A DNA stretch of 64,000 nucleotides, taken from DASZMX01 sp035551475 (GTDB taxonomy: Bacteria; Verrucomicrobiota; Verrucomicrobiia; Limisphaerales; Palsa-1400). The DNA is taken from NCBI GenBank assembly GCA_035551475.1, contig DASZMX010000053.1, forward strand, positions 74,756 through 138,755, written 5' to 3'. Both the position numbers and the translations under genes were made by a program. Below the pieces are notes generated by a model. It made no database searches, was not told where the DNA came from, and saw nothing but the letters and a program-made list of their open reading frames with translations. Positions 43,292 through 52,197 of this stretch are shown piece by piece. How positions within the stretch are numbered: position 1 is the stretch's first letter; each line of letters opens with the position of its first letter.

Positions 43292-44845
43292 TCAAAGCGG
43301 GATCGTGCCGTGTTTTTTCGGGGGGCGGGATTCGCGTTTGCTGAGGGAGTTTCGCAAGGCAAGCGACACCGCCGCGCGAGTTTCGGAAGGGGCAATGACA
43401 TCCGTGATCATGCCGGTGCGGGCGGCCTCGTAGGGCGAACAAAATTTGGCGCGATATTCAGCCACAAATTCCGCTTCCTTCGTTTTCGGATCCTTGGCGG
43501 CGGCAATTTCCCGGCGATACAAAATCTTCACCGCACCTTCGGCTCCCATCACGGCGATTTCCGCGGTGGGCCACGCATAAACATAATCGGCGCCCATGTC
43601 GGCGCTGCACATGGCTAGATAAGCGCCACCGTATGCTTTACGCAAGATCACCGTGATCTTGGGCGACGTGGCGGCGGCGTAGGCAAAAAGCATTTTGGCG
43701 CCGTGCCGGATAATGCCGCCGCGCTCCTGCGCGATGCCCGGCATAAACCCAGGAATATCCACCAGCGTCACCAGCGGGATATTGAAGACATTGCAGAAGC
43801 GGATGAATCGGGCGCCCTTGTCCGATGAATCAATGTCCAGCGTGCCCGCTTTGACCGCGGGATTATTGGCGATGATCCCGACCACGATGCCTTGAATCCG
43901 TCCGAACCCGACCACAATGTTCTTCGCGAAATCCGCGTGCACCTCAAGGAATTCGTCCTTGTCCACCAGGGTGTTGATCACTTGATAGATATCCAGCGGC
44001 GCCTTGCTGTCCGTGGGAACCAATTGGTCAAAACGCGGATCAGGCGAGAGATCGATGTTCGGCGTGGGCCGATGCGGCGGATCCTGCACGTTGTTCGACG
44101 GGCAATACGAAAGAATGCGTTTGGCAATGCGGATGGCGTCCGCGTCGTTCTCGGCGACGAAATGGACGTTGCCGCTGACGCTGGCATTGGCCTTCGGGCT
44201 GCCGATTTCGTCCATGGTGCATTTTTGGCCGGTGACGGCTTGAATGACTTCGGGCCCGCAAATGAACATGTTGGAAACGCCCTTGACCATGATGAGAAAG
44301 TCCATCAACGCGGGCGAATACGCCGCGCCGCCCGCGCACGGGCCGGCAATGATGGCGATTTGCGGCACGACGCCCGAGAGCAGGACATTCCGGAAAAACA
44401 CCTGGCCATACGCCGCGAGCGACCCCACCCCTTCTTGAATGCGCGCGCCGCCCGAATCATTGAAGCCCACCACGGGGCAGCCGTTTTTCAGCGCGAATTC
44501 CATGACGTCGCAAATTTTTTGCGAGTGCATGCGTCCCAGCGCGCCGCCCCCCTGCGTGAAGTCCTGGCTAAAGGACGCCACAGTGCGGCCATCCACAAAA
44601 CCGGTGCCCGTAATGACGCCGTCGGTGGGCAAGGATTTCTGTTCCATGCCAAAATGATGGCAGTCGTGATCGACATGCATGCCCCATTCCTGAAACGTGC
44701 CGGTTTGATAGAGGGCGCCGATGCGATCGCGCGCCGTCATCACGCCTTTTTTGCGGCGCGCCTCCAATTTATCGGCGCCGCCGCCGAGTTGCGCCGCGCT
44801 GCGGCGTTTGGCCAACTCTTCCAATAACGCTGGTGATATAGGCAT
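43292..44845 (-). CDS. mmdA: methylmalonyl-CoA carboxyltransferase 12S / decarboxylase alpha subunit
   Basis: A 517-residue acyl-CoA carboxyltransferase of the PccB/MmdA/12S family. The two crotonase-fold halves show the oxyanion-hole motifs GGARIQEGVGSL and GPCAGGAAYSPALMD in the first, and AYGGAYLAM in the second. It moves carboxyl between methylmalonyl-CoA and biotin. No biotin carboxylase gene is nearby, which argues against a propionyl-CoA carboxylase and for transcarboxylase or decarboxylase. It lies 9 bases after the epimerase. Confidence 0.92.
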   Translation of the reverse strand: MPISPALLEELAKRRSAAQLGGGADKLEARRKKGVMTARDRIGALYQTGTFQEWGMHVDHDCHHFGMEQKSLPTDGVITGTGFVDGRTVASFSQDFTQGGGALGRMHSQKICDVMEFALKNGCPVVGFNDSGGARIQEGVGSLAAYGQVFFRNVLLSGVVPQIAIIAGPCAGGAAYSPALMDFLIMVKGVSNMFICGPEVIQAVTGQKCTMDEIGSPKANASVSGNVHFVAENDADAIRIAKRILSYCPSNNVQDPPHRPTPNIDLSPDPRFDQLVPTDSKAPLDIYQVINTLVDKDEFLEVHADFAKNIVVGFGRIQGIVVGIIANNPAVKAGTLDIDSSDKGARFIRFCNVFNIPLVTLVDIPGFMPGIAQERGGIIRHGAKMLFAYAAATSPKITVILRKAYGGAYLAMCSADMGADYVYAWPTAEIAVMGAEGAVKILYRREIAAAKDPKTKEAEFVAEYRAKFCSPYEAARTGMITDVIAPSETRAAVSLALRNSLSKRESRPPKKHGTIPL

Positions 44846-44854
44846 AAAATCTAA

Positions 44855-45229
44855 TCAGGATTTGGGCATGCACAATTCAGTCAAGACGCCGAAAGTTGAT
44901 TTCGGATGCAGGAACGCAACCATTTTTCCTGCGGCGCCCTCGAAGGGTTTTTCGTGAATTAATTTCACGCCCGCGCCGGAGGCCTGTTGCAACTGGGCCT
45001 GAACATTGTCGGTGCCAAACGCCACATGGTGGATGCCGCCGGCGGGATTTTTCTCCAGATATTTGGCGATGGGGCTGTCCGGGCTTGTCGGCTCCAACAA
45101 TTCGATATGCACCTCGCCCGCGTTGAAAAACGCGGTGCGGACTTTTTGGGAAAGGACTTCCTCGCGGTGTTCACACTTCAGGCCGAGCGCATTTTCGTAA
45201 TACGGGATGGCTTCTTCGAGCGAGCGCAC
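44855..45229 (-). CDS. mce: methylmalonyl-CoA epimerase (apparent start out of frame)
   Basis: A VOC-fold metal enzyme interconverting R- and S-methylmalonyl-CoA. Metal-site residues are in GIHHVAFGT and GVLTELCMP, and IELLEPTSPDSPIAKYLEK is a family hallmark. The interval given starts at GTG 45229, but the same frame continues upstream as KIDHLGIAV, holding the first strand and the first metal-binding histidine. No ATG, GTG or TTG precedes that in frame. An ATG at 45261, overlapping the meaB stop in operon style, is out of frame because of a seven-A run that would need eight. Either an assembly/sequencing deletion, slippage on the A run or an unusual start is implied. Confidence 0.85.
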   Translation of the reverse strand: MRSLEEAIPYYENALGLKCEHREEVLSQKVRTAFFNAGEVHIELLEPTSPDSPIAKYLEKNPAGGIHHVAFGTDNVQAQLQQASGAGVKLIHEKPFEGAAGKMVAFLHPKSTFGVLTELCMPKS

Positions 45230-45249
45230 CGCAATGCCGAGATGATCGA

Positions 45250-45261
45250 TTTTTTTATCAT
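45250..45261 (-). other. A7 run between ATG and the mce reading frame (possible slippage site or base error)
   Basis: The minus strand reads ATGAT then seven A, then TCGATCATCTCGG. With eight A the ATG would open MIKKIDHLGIAV, the exact start expected for methylmalonyl-CoA epimerase. With seven it opens another frame of 27 codons encoding an unrelated peptide. Homopolymer A runs are known sites of transcriptional slippage and also of sequencing error. Confidence 0.7.
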
Positions 45262-46226
45262 AAATGGTTGGTGTTGACAGATGGCAGAGCCTGCCGGACG
45301 GCCGCCGCCACGGTGATTTGCCCTTTTAAGAGCGCCGCTTCCACTGCCGCCAGCCGGGCTTGCGCCTGCGGCTCCTGGAAAAAGCGTTTGCACAGCTCGT
45401 CCTGGAGCGCCTCGGCAAACCAGTCAAGCGCCTGGCGGCTCCGGCGTTCCGCAATCACCTTGTCCAGCTTGAAAAACGCCTCCATCCGCTCGCGCGCGTG
45501 ATCAAGGCCCTCCCCGGTTTGCGCGGAGCACAGGGCCACTTCCGTTTTCCAGCCGGGCGTGGCGGGCGCGCTGTAATGCAAAGCCGTTTCCTGTTCGGCG
45601 CGGGCCAGTTCCGCGCGCGCGCGATTTTCCCCTTCGGCCTTGTTGATCAGGACCATGTCGGCAAGTTCGATGATCCCTTTTTTGATGCCCTGCAATTCGT
45701 CACCGGCGCCCGGGAGCTGGAGCAAAAGATAAAAATCCACCATGGAACGAAGCGCCACTTCGCCCTGCCCCACGCCCACGCTCTCCACGATGATCGTGTC
45801 GAATCCCGCCGCTTCGCACAGCAACATGGTCTCGCGCGTATGCCGCTCCACGCCGCCGAGATGATCGCCCGCCGGGGAAGGGCGGATAAATGCCTTCGGA
45901 TCGCACGCCAGCTTTTCCATGCGGGTCTTATCGCCGAGAATGCTGCCGCCCGAGCGCGTGCTGGAAGGGTCAATCGTGAGGACGGCGAGGCGATGCCCGA
46001 GCGCCGTCAGGCGTCCGCCAAAATTCTCGATGAACGTGCTTTTGCCCACCCCGGGAATGCCCGTGATGCCGATGCGCCGGGCGCGGCCCGTGAAAGGCAA
46101 AATGCCCTCCAACAGTCCCTGCGCCTGCGCTTCGTCCGACGCGCTGCGGCTCTCGATCAGGGTGATCGCGCGAGCCAGGGCCGTCCGATTGCCGGCGAGA
46201 AGGTCATCATGTAAGTTTCCGCTCAT
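45258..46226 (-). CDS. meaB: MeaB/ArgK GTPase, methylmalonyl-CoA mutase chaperone
   Basis: A 322-residue G3E-family P-loop GTPase. Walker A is GIPGVGKST at residues 56-64. DPSSTRSGGSILGDKTRM and ESVGVGQGE are switch motifs, and VLINKAEG is the guanine-specificity NKxD-like motif. MeaB protects and reloads adenosylcobalamin-dependent mutase. It overlaps mutB by four bases and its own stop overlaps the ATG of the epimerase, showing tight coupling. Confidence 0.94.
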   Translation of the reverse strand: MSGNLHDDLLAGNRTALARAITLIESRSASDEAQAQGLLEGILPFTGRARRIGITGIPGVGKSTFIENFGGRLTALGHRLAVLTIDPSSTRSGGSILGDKTRMEKLACDPKAFIRPSPAGDHLGGVERHTRETMLLCEAAGFDTIIVESVGVGQGEVALRSMVDFYLLLQLPGAGDELQGIKKGIIELADMVLINKAEGENRARAELARAEQETALHYSAPATPGWKTEVALCSAQTGEGLDHARERMEAFFKLDKVIAERRSRQALDWFAEALQDELCKRFFQEPQAQARLAAVEAALLKGQITVAAAVRQALPSVNTNHL

Positions 46227-48394
46227 CGACGCTCCAGGAGACTCAGAATTTCGCGGGCCGCGTCGGGAATGAAGGCGCCTGGCCCGAAAACGGCGGCGGC
46301 TCCGTGAGATTTGAGAAACTCGTAATCCTGCGGCGGGATGACCCCTCCGACCACCACCAGAATATCGGACCGCCCGATTTTTTCCAGCTCCTCCACCAGT
46401 TGCACGAGCAGCGTCTTATGCCCGCCCGCGAGCGAGCTGATGCCGACGACGTGAACATCGTTCTCGGCGGCCATGCGCGCCGCTTCTTCCGGCTGTTGAA
46501 AGAGCGGGCCGAGATCAACGTCGAAGCCCAAGTCAGCGTAGGCGCTGGCGACGACTTTCGCGCCGCGGTCGTGGCCGTCCTGGCCCATTTTGGCAATGAG
46601 AATGCGCGGGCGGCGGCCGAATTTGGCGGCAAATTCGTCGGCGGGACGCCGCACCTGGTCCAATTGGGAGCCGGCGCCGTAGGCCGCGCGGTAAACGCCG
46701 GACACGGAGCGCGTGATCGCTTTGTGACGTTGAAAGATTCGTTCCATGGCAAATGAGATTTCGCCGAGCGTGGCGCGCACGCGGGCGGCGGCTACGGCCA
46801 GCGCCAGCAGGTTGCCCGGGCCGCCGGCGGCGCATTGCGTGAGCGCTTCGAGGGCGGCTTGAACTTTCTGCGGATCGCGCGCGGCCTTGATTTGTTGGAG
46901 TCGCTTGATTTGGGAATCGCGGACGGTGGCATTGTCAACTTCACGAACGTCGAGCTGATCCGCTTTTTCGAGCCGGAACAAATTGACGCCAATGATGGCT
47001 TCCTTGCCGGAATCAATGTGGGCCTGGCGGCGGGCGGCGGCTTCCTCGATGCGCAGTTTGGGCAGCCCGGTTTCGATCGCTTTGGCCATGCCGCCCAAGG
47101 CTTCGATTTCCTGGATATGCTTCCAGGCGCGCTCCATCAATTGTTGCGTGAGCGATTCGACAAAGTACGAGCCCGCCCAAGGGTCGATGACTTTGCACAG
47201 GCCCGTTTCTTCCTGCAACAATAGCTGGGTGTTGCGCGCGATGCGCGCGGAAAAATCGGTGGGCAGCGCAATGGCTTCGTCGAGGGAATTGGTGTGGAGC
47301 GATTGGGTGTGGCCGCCGGCGGCCGCCATCGCCTCCACGCAGGTGCGCACGATATTGTTGAACGGATCCTGCTCCGTGAGCGACCAGCCGGAGGTTTGCG
47401 AATGCGTGCGCAGGGCCATCGACTTGGGGTTTTTGGGATTGAATTGCCGGATCATTTTCGCCCACAAAGCGCGGGCGGCGCGCATCTTGGCAATCTCCAT
47501 GAAATAGTTTTTGCCCTGAGCCCAGAAAAAGGAGAGGCGCGGGGCAAAGGCGTCAATATCGATGCCCGCTTTGAGCCCGGTGCGAACGTATTCGAGTCCG
47601 TCAGCGAGCGTGTAGGCCATTTCCAAATCGGCAGGCGCGCCGGCTTCCTGCATGTGATAGCCGGAGATGGAAATGGAATTGAACTTGGGCATGTTCTGCG
47701 AGGCAAACGAGAAGATGTCCGCAATAATCCGCATGGAAGGCGCCGGCGGATAAATATAGGTGTTGCGCACCATATATTCCTTGAGGATGTCGTTTTGAAT
47801 GGTGCCGGAGAGCTTGTCCACCGTCACCCCCTGCTCTTCCGCCGCCACAATGTAAAACGCCATCACCGGCAGCACCGCGCCGTTCATCGTCATGGAGACA
47901 GAGATGCGATCCAGCGGAATTTCCTGGAAAAGAATCTTCATGTCCTCCACCGAATCGACCGCCACGCCCGCCTTGCTCATATCGGCGAAAGCGCGTGGAT
48001 GATCGGAATCATAACCGCGATGCGTGGGCAAATCGAAGGCGACCGACAACCCCTGCTGGCCGGCGGCAATGTTGCGCCGGTAGAAAGCGTTGCTCTCCTC
48101 GGCGGTGGAAAAGCCCGCGTATTGGCGCACCGTCCAGGGCCGTATGACATACATGGAGCCGTATGGCCCGCGGCGATAAGGCGCCAGACCCGGCATGGAG
48201 TCGAGGCCTTCGCACGACGCCAGATCATCCGGGCCATACAGCGGTTTGAGGTCGATTTCCTCCAGCGTGCGGACGGCCCAATCCTCCGGCCATTGCCCGG
48301 TCTCGGCCTTGACTTCCTTCCGCCAATCGCCGCGCTTCAGCTTGACAGGCGTGGCGTCAAATCTAATTTTGGAAAAGTCAGGATGCGCATTCAT
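46223..48394 (-). CDS. mutB: methylmalonyl-CoA mutase large subunit
   Basis: A 723-residue catalytic subunit that isomerises succinyl-CoA and methylmalonyl-CoA using adenosylcobalamin. The substrate-binding TIM-barrel half begins with a typical RPWTVRQYAGFSTAEESN stretch. The C-terminal B12 domain shows GQDGHDRGAKVVA with the cobalt-ligating histidine, and later GGVIPPQDYEFL. Length equals the alpha chain of Propionibacterium. Its start shares a base with the mutA stop (TAATG). Confidence 0.97.
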   Translation of the reverse strand: MNAHPDFSKIRFDATPVKLKRGDWRKEVKAETGQWPEDWAVRTLEEIDLKPLYGPDDLASCEGLDSMPGLAPYRRGPYGSMYVIRPWTVRQYAGFSTAEESNAFYRRNIAAGQQGLSVAFDLPTHRGYDSDHPRAFADMSKAGVAVDSVEDMKILFQEIPLDRISVSMTMNGAVLPVMAFYIVAAEEQGVTVDKLSGTIQNDILKEYMVRNTYIYPPAPSMRIIADIFSFASQNMPKFNSISISGYHMQEAGAPADLEMAYTLADGLEYVRTGLKAGIDIDAFAPRLSFFWAQGKNYFMEIAKMRAARALWAKMIRQFNPKNPKSMALRTHSQTSGWSLTEQDPFNNIVRTCVEAMAAAGGHTQSLHTNSLDEAIALPTDFSARIARNTQLLLQEETGLCKVIDPWAGSYFVESLTQQLMERAWKHIQEIEALGGMAKAIETGLPKLRIEEAAARRQAHIDSGKEAIIGVNLFRLEKADQLDVREVDNATVRDSQIKRLQQIKAARDPQKVQAALEALTQCAAGGPGNLLALAVAAARVRATLGEISFAMERIFQRHKAITRSVSGVYRAAYGAGSQLDQVRRPADEFAAKFGRRPRILIAKMGQDGHDRGAKVVASAYADLGFDVDLGPLFQQPEEAARMAAENDVHVVGISSLAGGHKTLLVQLVEELEKIGRSDILVVVGGVIPPQDYEFLKSHGAAAVFGPGAFIPDAAREILSLLERR

Positions 48395-50547
48395 TATTCG
48401 ACTCCAATCCAGTTGTGGAATTTGTTGAGCAATTCGGCCGCGTCGGCGCGGAGATGGATAAATTCATCCACGCCGGCCTGCTTATGCGCCTCGACCTGGT
48501 CGGCGGGCAACCCCGCCAGCACGATGATGGCGCGCGGAAATTGGGCGCGAATGGCGCCCACGAGCGGCGCCACCAGCGCCGGGTATTGGGCGTCGCTCGA
48601 GCAGATCACGGCAATGGGAGCGCCCGATTGCACAAAGGCGGAGGCGGCCACGTCCGGCAAAATGAAACCCGGCGAAGAGAGAACCTCGTAGCCGCCCGCG
48701 GAAAAAAACCCGCGCGAAAAATCGGCGCGGCCCTTGAAATCTTTCGGACCGCCCAGGTTGCAGAGAAAAACCTGCGGGGCGCGGCCCTCGCGCACGGCGT
48801 AACGGGCGGCGGCCAGGCGGAGCTTCTCGAATGGAGCGGCGGCGCGTGTCAAACAAACAGGTTGAACCGGGACGCAGGGCCGGTCTTGAATGCGCAGGGC
48901 GCGGACAATTTCGCCCAACGTGGCGCCTGCCGCCGCCGCTTCCACGGCGGCGTCGAACAAGCGGGCATTTTTAATATTGATGATGTCCGCCAAACGGTGC
49001 AGGACGATCTCGCTTTCCTGATCGTCAAGGGCTGTGCGATAGGAGGAAATTTGCGCGACCCGGCGGCGATGGAACGCGGTCGCGTCCACGGCCGGGATGG
49101 CCAGAGTTTTTTCCTTGGGATTCGCGTATTGATTGACCCCCACAATGGTGTCCCGGCGGCGGGTCACGCCTTTCAGGCGTTCGGCGGCGGTCGCGGCCAC
49201 CGCCTTTTGCGGAAAGCCCGCCGCGAGGGCGGCTTCCATGCCGCCCAGTTGCTCCACTTCCTGAAAGAGCGTCCAGGCGCGTTGGGCCAGATCGGAGGTG
49301 AGGCTCTCGACATACCAGGAGCCGCCGGCCGGATCGATGACATGCGTGAGTTCGCATTCACGTTGCAGCACTAATTGCGTATTGCGGGCCAGACGTTGGC
49401 TGGCGTCGTCGGGCGCGCGGAACACTTCGTCAAACGCGCCGACCTGCATGGAATCGCAGCCTCCCAACACGCCCCCGAACGCTTCCACCGTCGCGCGCAA
49501 CACATTGTTATGCGGGTCGTGCAGGGTTTTGTTCCAATGCGAGGTGCGAACGTGAATGAAAGCCTTTTGCGCCTCTTCATCACCGTTGAATGCGGCGACC
49601 ACTTTGGACCAAAGCATCCGGAGGGCTCGCAATTTGGCGATTTCGAGGAAAAAGTTTTCGCCCACCGTAACGGCAAAGCGCAACCGGGGCGCCACGGCGT
49701 TGATTTCCAGCCCGCGTTCGACCATGCGGCGCACATACTCGGCGCCCGTCGCGATGCTGAAGGCGAGCTCCTGGACGGCATGGCCGCCCGCTTCGTGCCA
49801 GGCGCGGCCATGCACGCAAATCGTTTGCAGACTCGGCGCGTGCAGCGCCGCCCACCCGGTGAGCGCGGCCATCTCACGGTAGGCGCCGGAAAGGGATTGG
49901 GGCAGCGACCCTTCATGTGACAGGACGCCGAGCGGATCCATCTCCACGCAGCCGCGCAAGTGGCTGAGGGGAAGTTTGCGCCGGCGCTGGAGCGCGGCCA
50001 GCAGCGCCGCAAAAGGCATGGCGGAAGCGCCAGTCCGCGCCAGGAGCGAGACATTGGCCAGGTCCACGCCTTCCAGCGCTTTTTCCAAATCCTCCACGGT
50101 GGCGATGGACAAACCGCCGCAGCCGACCGCCTCCGGCTCGGCCCAATCGGGATCCTGGCCCTGGCGGGTGGCCTTGTCTAAAACCATGTTAAGAGCATTG
50201 AGGCCGCGCGAAAGAGAATTGCGGGCGGCATGATTAAACTCCGAGGGGCTGGAAGCGTAAATCTCCTGCGAAATGGCCCACGGCTCCTTGATGTGCCCGA
50301 CGACCTGCGCTCCGCGCACAAAAGGAGGACAGCCCGGATACGACGCAACATGCGGCAATGCGGCCACGTCTTCGCGCCGATAGATGGGCTTAAGCGTAAT
50401 GCCTTCGGCGGTGGCGCTGAACATGCGCTTGTCAAAAGGAGCGCCTTTCAATTCAGCATCAACCACCTCGCGCCAGTCGTCATAACCAACGTCAGGAAAC
50501 TCGGCGAGCAACCGGGACTTTTCTGCGGGAGCGTGGGTCGCGTTCAT
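48394..50547 (-). CDS. mutA: methylmalonyl-CoA mutase small subunit
   Basis: A 717-residue non-catalytic partner of MutB with the same two-domain plan. RTSHWNKTLHDPHNNVLRAT corresponds to the barrel region. The C-terminal domain keeps the flavodoxin-like fold (ICSSDAQYPALVAPLVGAI) but lacks the DxHxxG cobalamin motif, as expected for the beta chain. A heterodimeric MutAB is typical of propionate-metabolising bacteria. It lies 12 bases after the 5S-like gene. Confidence 0.94.
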   Translation of the reverse strand: MNATHAPAEKSRLLAEFPDVGYDDWREVVDAELKGAPFDKRMFSATAEGITLKPIYRREDVAALPHVASYPGCPPFVRGAQVVGHIKEPWAISQEIYASSPSEFNHAARNSLSRGLNALNMVLDKATRQGQDPDWAEPEAVGCGGLSIATVEDLEKALEGVDLANVSLLARTGASAMPFAALLAALQRRRKLPLSHLRGCVEMDPLGVLSHEGSLPQSLSGAYREMAALTGWAALHAPSLQTICVHGRAWHEAGGHAVQELAFSIATGAEYVRRMVERGLEINAVAPRLRFAVTVGENFFLEIAKLRALRMLWSKVVAAFNGDEEAQKAFIHVRTSHWNKTLHDPHNNVLRATVEAFGGVLGGCDSMQVGAFDEVFRAPDDASQRLARNTQLVLQRECELTHVIDPAGGSWYVESLTSDLAQRAWTLFQEVEQLGGMEAALAAGFPQKAVAATAAERLKGVTRRRDTIVGVNQYANPKEKTLAIPAVDATAFHRRRVAQISSYRTALDDQESEIVLHRLADIINIKNARLFDAAVEAAAAGATLGEIVRALRIQDRPCVPVQPVCLTRAAAPFEKLRLAAARYAVREGRAPQVFLCNLGGPKDFKGRADFSRGFFSAGGYEVLSSPGFILPDVAASAFVQSGAPIAVICSSDAQYPALVAPLVGAIRAQFPRAIIVLAGLPADQVEAHKQAGVDEFIHLRADAAELLNKFHNWIGVE

Positions 50548-50559
50548 AAATCCAGTCGG

Positions 50560-52056
50560 TTAAAGGGTTTCGACAAAAACTTCGTGGCGTTGACCGCCCA
50601 GCGTGACGAATAGTTTGCGCGCGCCCGACGGAAGGCCGGGCAACGGCAGCGGCGCGGAGGGAACCGCGGTCGCAGCCGGCGCAGCCTTCGGCGCCGGCGC
50701 CGGGGTCGGCGCGGCGGCGGGTTTCGGTTTGTGCAACGCCTCCACTTGCTGCGGAAACATGGCAAAGAGCACCGCGATCTCATCCGTGGCGGGCAGCCCC
50801 TTGGCGGCGGCCTCCTGACGGTATTTATCCATGCCCGGCGCGAGCAAATCCGCCGGCCGTTCGGTGATCGATTTTTTCCCCGTTTGTTTTTCCACCTGGG
50901 CCAGCACGCCGGGGTCGATGGCCCCGGGAGTTTTGCCATAGCGCCCCAGCGCAATGTCCTGCGCGGGCTGGCAAATCATTTTCCAGCGGCCAAATTTCAC
51001 GTTCATCATCGCCTGGGTGCCGACAATTTGGGACGTCGGCGTGACCAGCGGAATCCAACCCAGCGCCTCGCGCACCACGGGAATTTCCCGCACCACTTCA
51101 TCAAAACGCTCGGACATCCCCTGCTCTTTTAATTGCGTGCGAAAGTTCGACAGCATGCCGCCGGGAACCTGGTAAATCAGAATGTCGCTATCGACGCGTT
51201 CATTCGCCGGGCTCGTGAATTTGGCCAACTCCTTGTAAACACCCTCAAAATACGTGCGGAGACCGGCGAGCTTGGCGGTGTCAAAGTGCGGGCATCGCGG
51301 ATGCCCCTCCAGCAACGCCAGCATGCGCTGCGTGTCGGGCTGCGACGTGCCATTGGCAAAGGGCGTGATCGAAACCTCCACACAATCGATGCCGGCATCG
51401 ATCGCCGCCAGATAACTGGCTGCGCCCAAGCCGGCGGTGTCGTGGGTATGAAGCGTGATCGGGATGCCAACCTTGCCCTTTAATTCTTTCACCATGTTGT
51501 AGGTGATGCGCGGCTGAATGATGCCAGACATGTCCTTGATCCCCAGGGAATCGCACCCCATCTTCTCCAATTCCACGCCCATCTTGACGAAGTTTTCGAC
51601 GGTGTGCACGGGGCTGATGGTGTAGCACAGTTCGCCGCGCGCATGTTTGCCGGCGGCCTTTACCGCCTTGATCGCGGTGCGCAAATTGCGGACGTCGTTG
51701 AGGGCGTCGAAAATACGGATGATATCCATACCGTTGTCACACATACAACGGACGAAGGCCTCAACGACGTCATCGGGAAAGCTGGTGTATTGGACGATAT
51801 TTTGGCCGCGCAGCAGCATGAGCTGCGGAGTTTTGGGCGCGGCTTTTTTGAGGGCGCGCAGGCGGTCGAAGGGGTTTTCGTCGAGGAAACGCAAACAGGA
51901 ATCAATCGTCGCTCCGCCCCAGGTTTCGAGCCCGTGAAAGCCCATGCCGTCCAGGATCGGAGCGGCCGGGAGCATTTGCGCCAGGGTCATGCGGGTGGCG
52001 GCCATCGATTGATGTCCGTCCCGCAGGACGGTGTTATTGAACAGCACAGGTTTCAT
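50560..52056 (-). CDS. transcarboxylase 5S-like / OadA-like carboxyltransferase subunit
   Basis: A 498-residue TIM-barrel carboxyltransferase that exchanges carboxyl between biotin and pyruvate/oxaloacetate. LRDGHQSMAATRM at residues 11-23 holds the metal-binding aspartate, IKDMSG the metal-site lysine, and LHTHDTAGLG the two histidines. The conserved C-terminal domain follows. After a proline/alanine linker the protein ends with KLFVTLGGQRHEVFVETL, resembling the N-terminus of the biotin carrier in this operon, and has no biotin domain of its own. It is the first gene of the 12-kb operon. Confidence 0.9.
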   Translation of the reverse strand: MKPVLFNNTVLRDGHQSMAATRMTLAQMLPAAPILDGMGFHGLETWGGATIDSCLRFLDENPFDRLRALKKAAPKTPQLMLLRGQNIVQYTSFPDDVVEAFVRCMCDNGMDIIRIFDALNDVRNLRTAIKAVKAAGKHARGELCYTISPVHTVENFVKMGVELEKMGCDSLGIKDMSGIIQPRITYNMVKELKGKVGIPITLHTHDTAGLGAASYLAAIDAGIDCVEVSITPFANGTSQPDTQRMLALLEGHPRCPHFDTAKLAGLRTYFEGVYKELAKFTSPANERVDSDILIYQVPGGMLSNFRTQLKEQGMSERFDEVVREIPVVREALGWIPLVTPTSQIVGTQAMMNVKFGRWKMICQPAQDIALGRYGKTPGAIDPGVLAQVEKQTGKKSITERPADLLAPGMDKYRQEAAAKGLPATDEIAVLFAMFPQQVEALHKPKPAAAPTPAPAPKAAPAATAVPSAPLPLPGLPSGARKLFVTLGGQRHEVFVETL

Positions 52057-52197
52057 ACGTAACAGCGCGGCGCCAAAATAGGCCCGAACCGTGAAGAAAC
52101 GTTACGAAACGCGTTCGGCGTCAACTAACCGGATTTTGCGAAATTTACGGCAAGTATTGCCGAGGGCGGCATAGGCACATGACTCCGCCGCAGCGGT
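52057..52197 (-). promoter_or_regulatory. upstream region of the methylmalonyl-CoA operon
   Basis: 141 bases between ruvC and the first gene of the operon. A TTGACG (minus strand) is followed by TAACGT at a short 14-base spacing, and a near-palindrome CGAAACGCGTTCG overlaps this area. These are weak promoter/operator hints; no terminator after ruvC is evident, so read-through from the upstream genes is possible. Confidence 0.3.

Noticed and set aside
43292..44845. Assignment as propionyl-CoA carboxylase beta chain
   Set aside because: No biotin carboxylase is in the operon, while 5S-like and 1.3S-like partners are; the carboxylase reading cannot be fully excluded without the rest of the genome.
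47294..48691. Plus-strand frame of 465 codons opposite mutB/mutA
   Set aside because: It spans the junction of two certain genes on the other strand and reads as low-complexity Arg/His/Gly-rich sequence.
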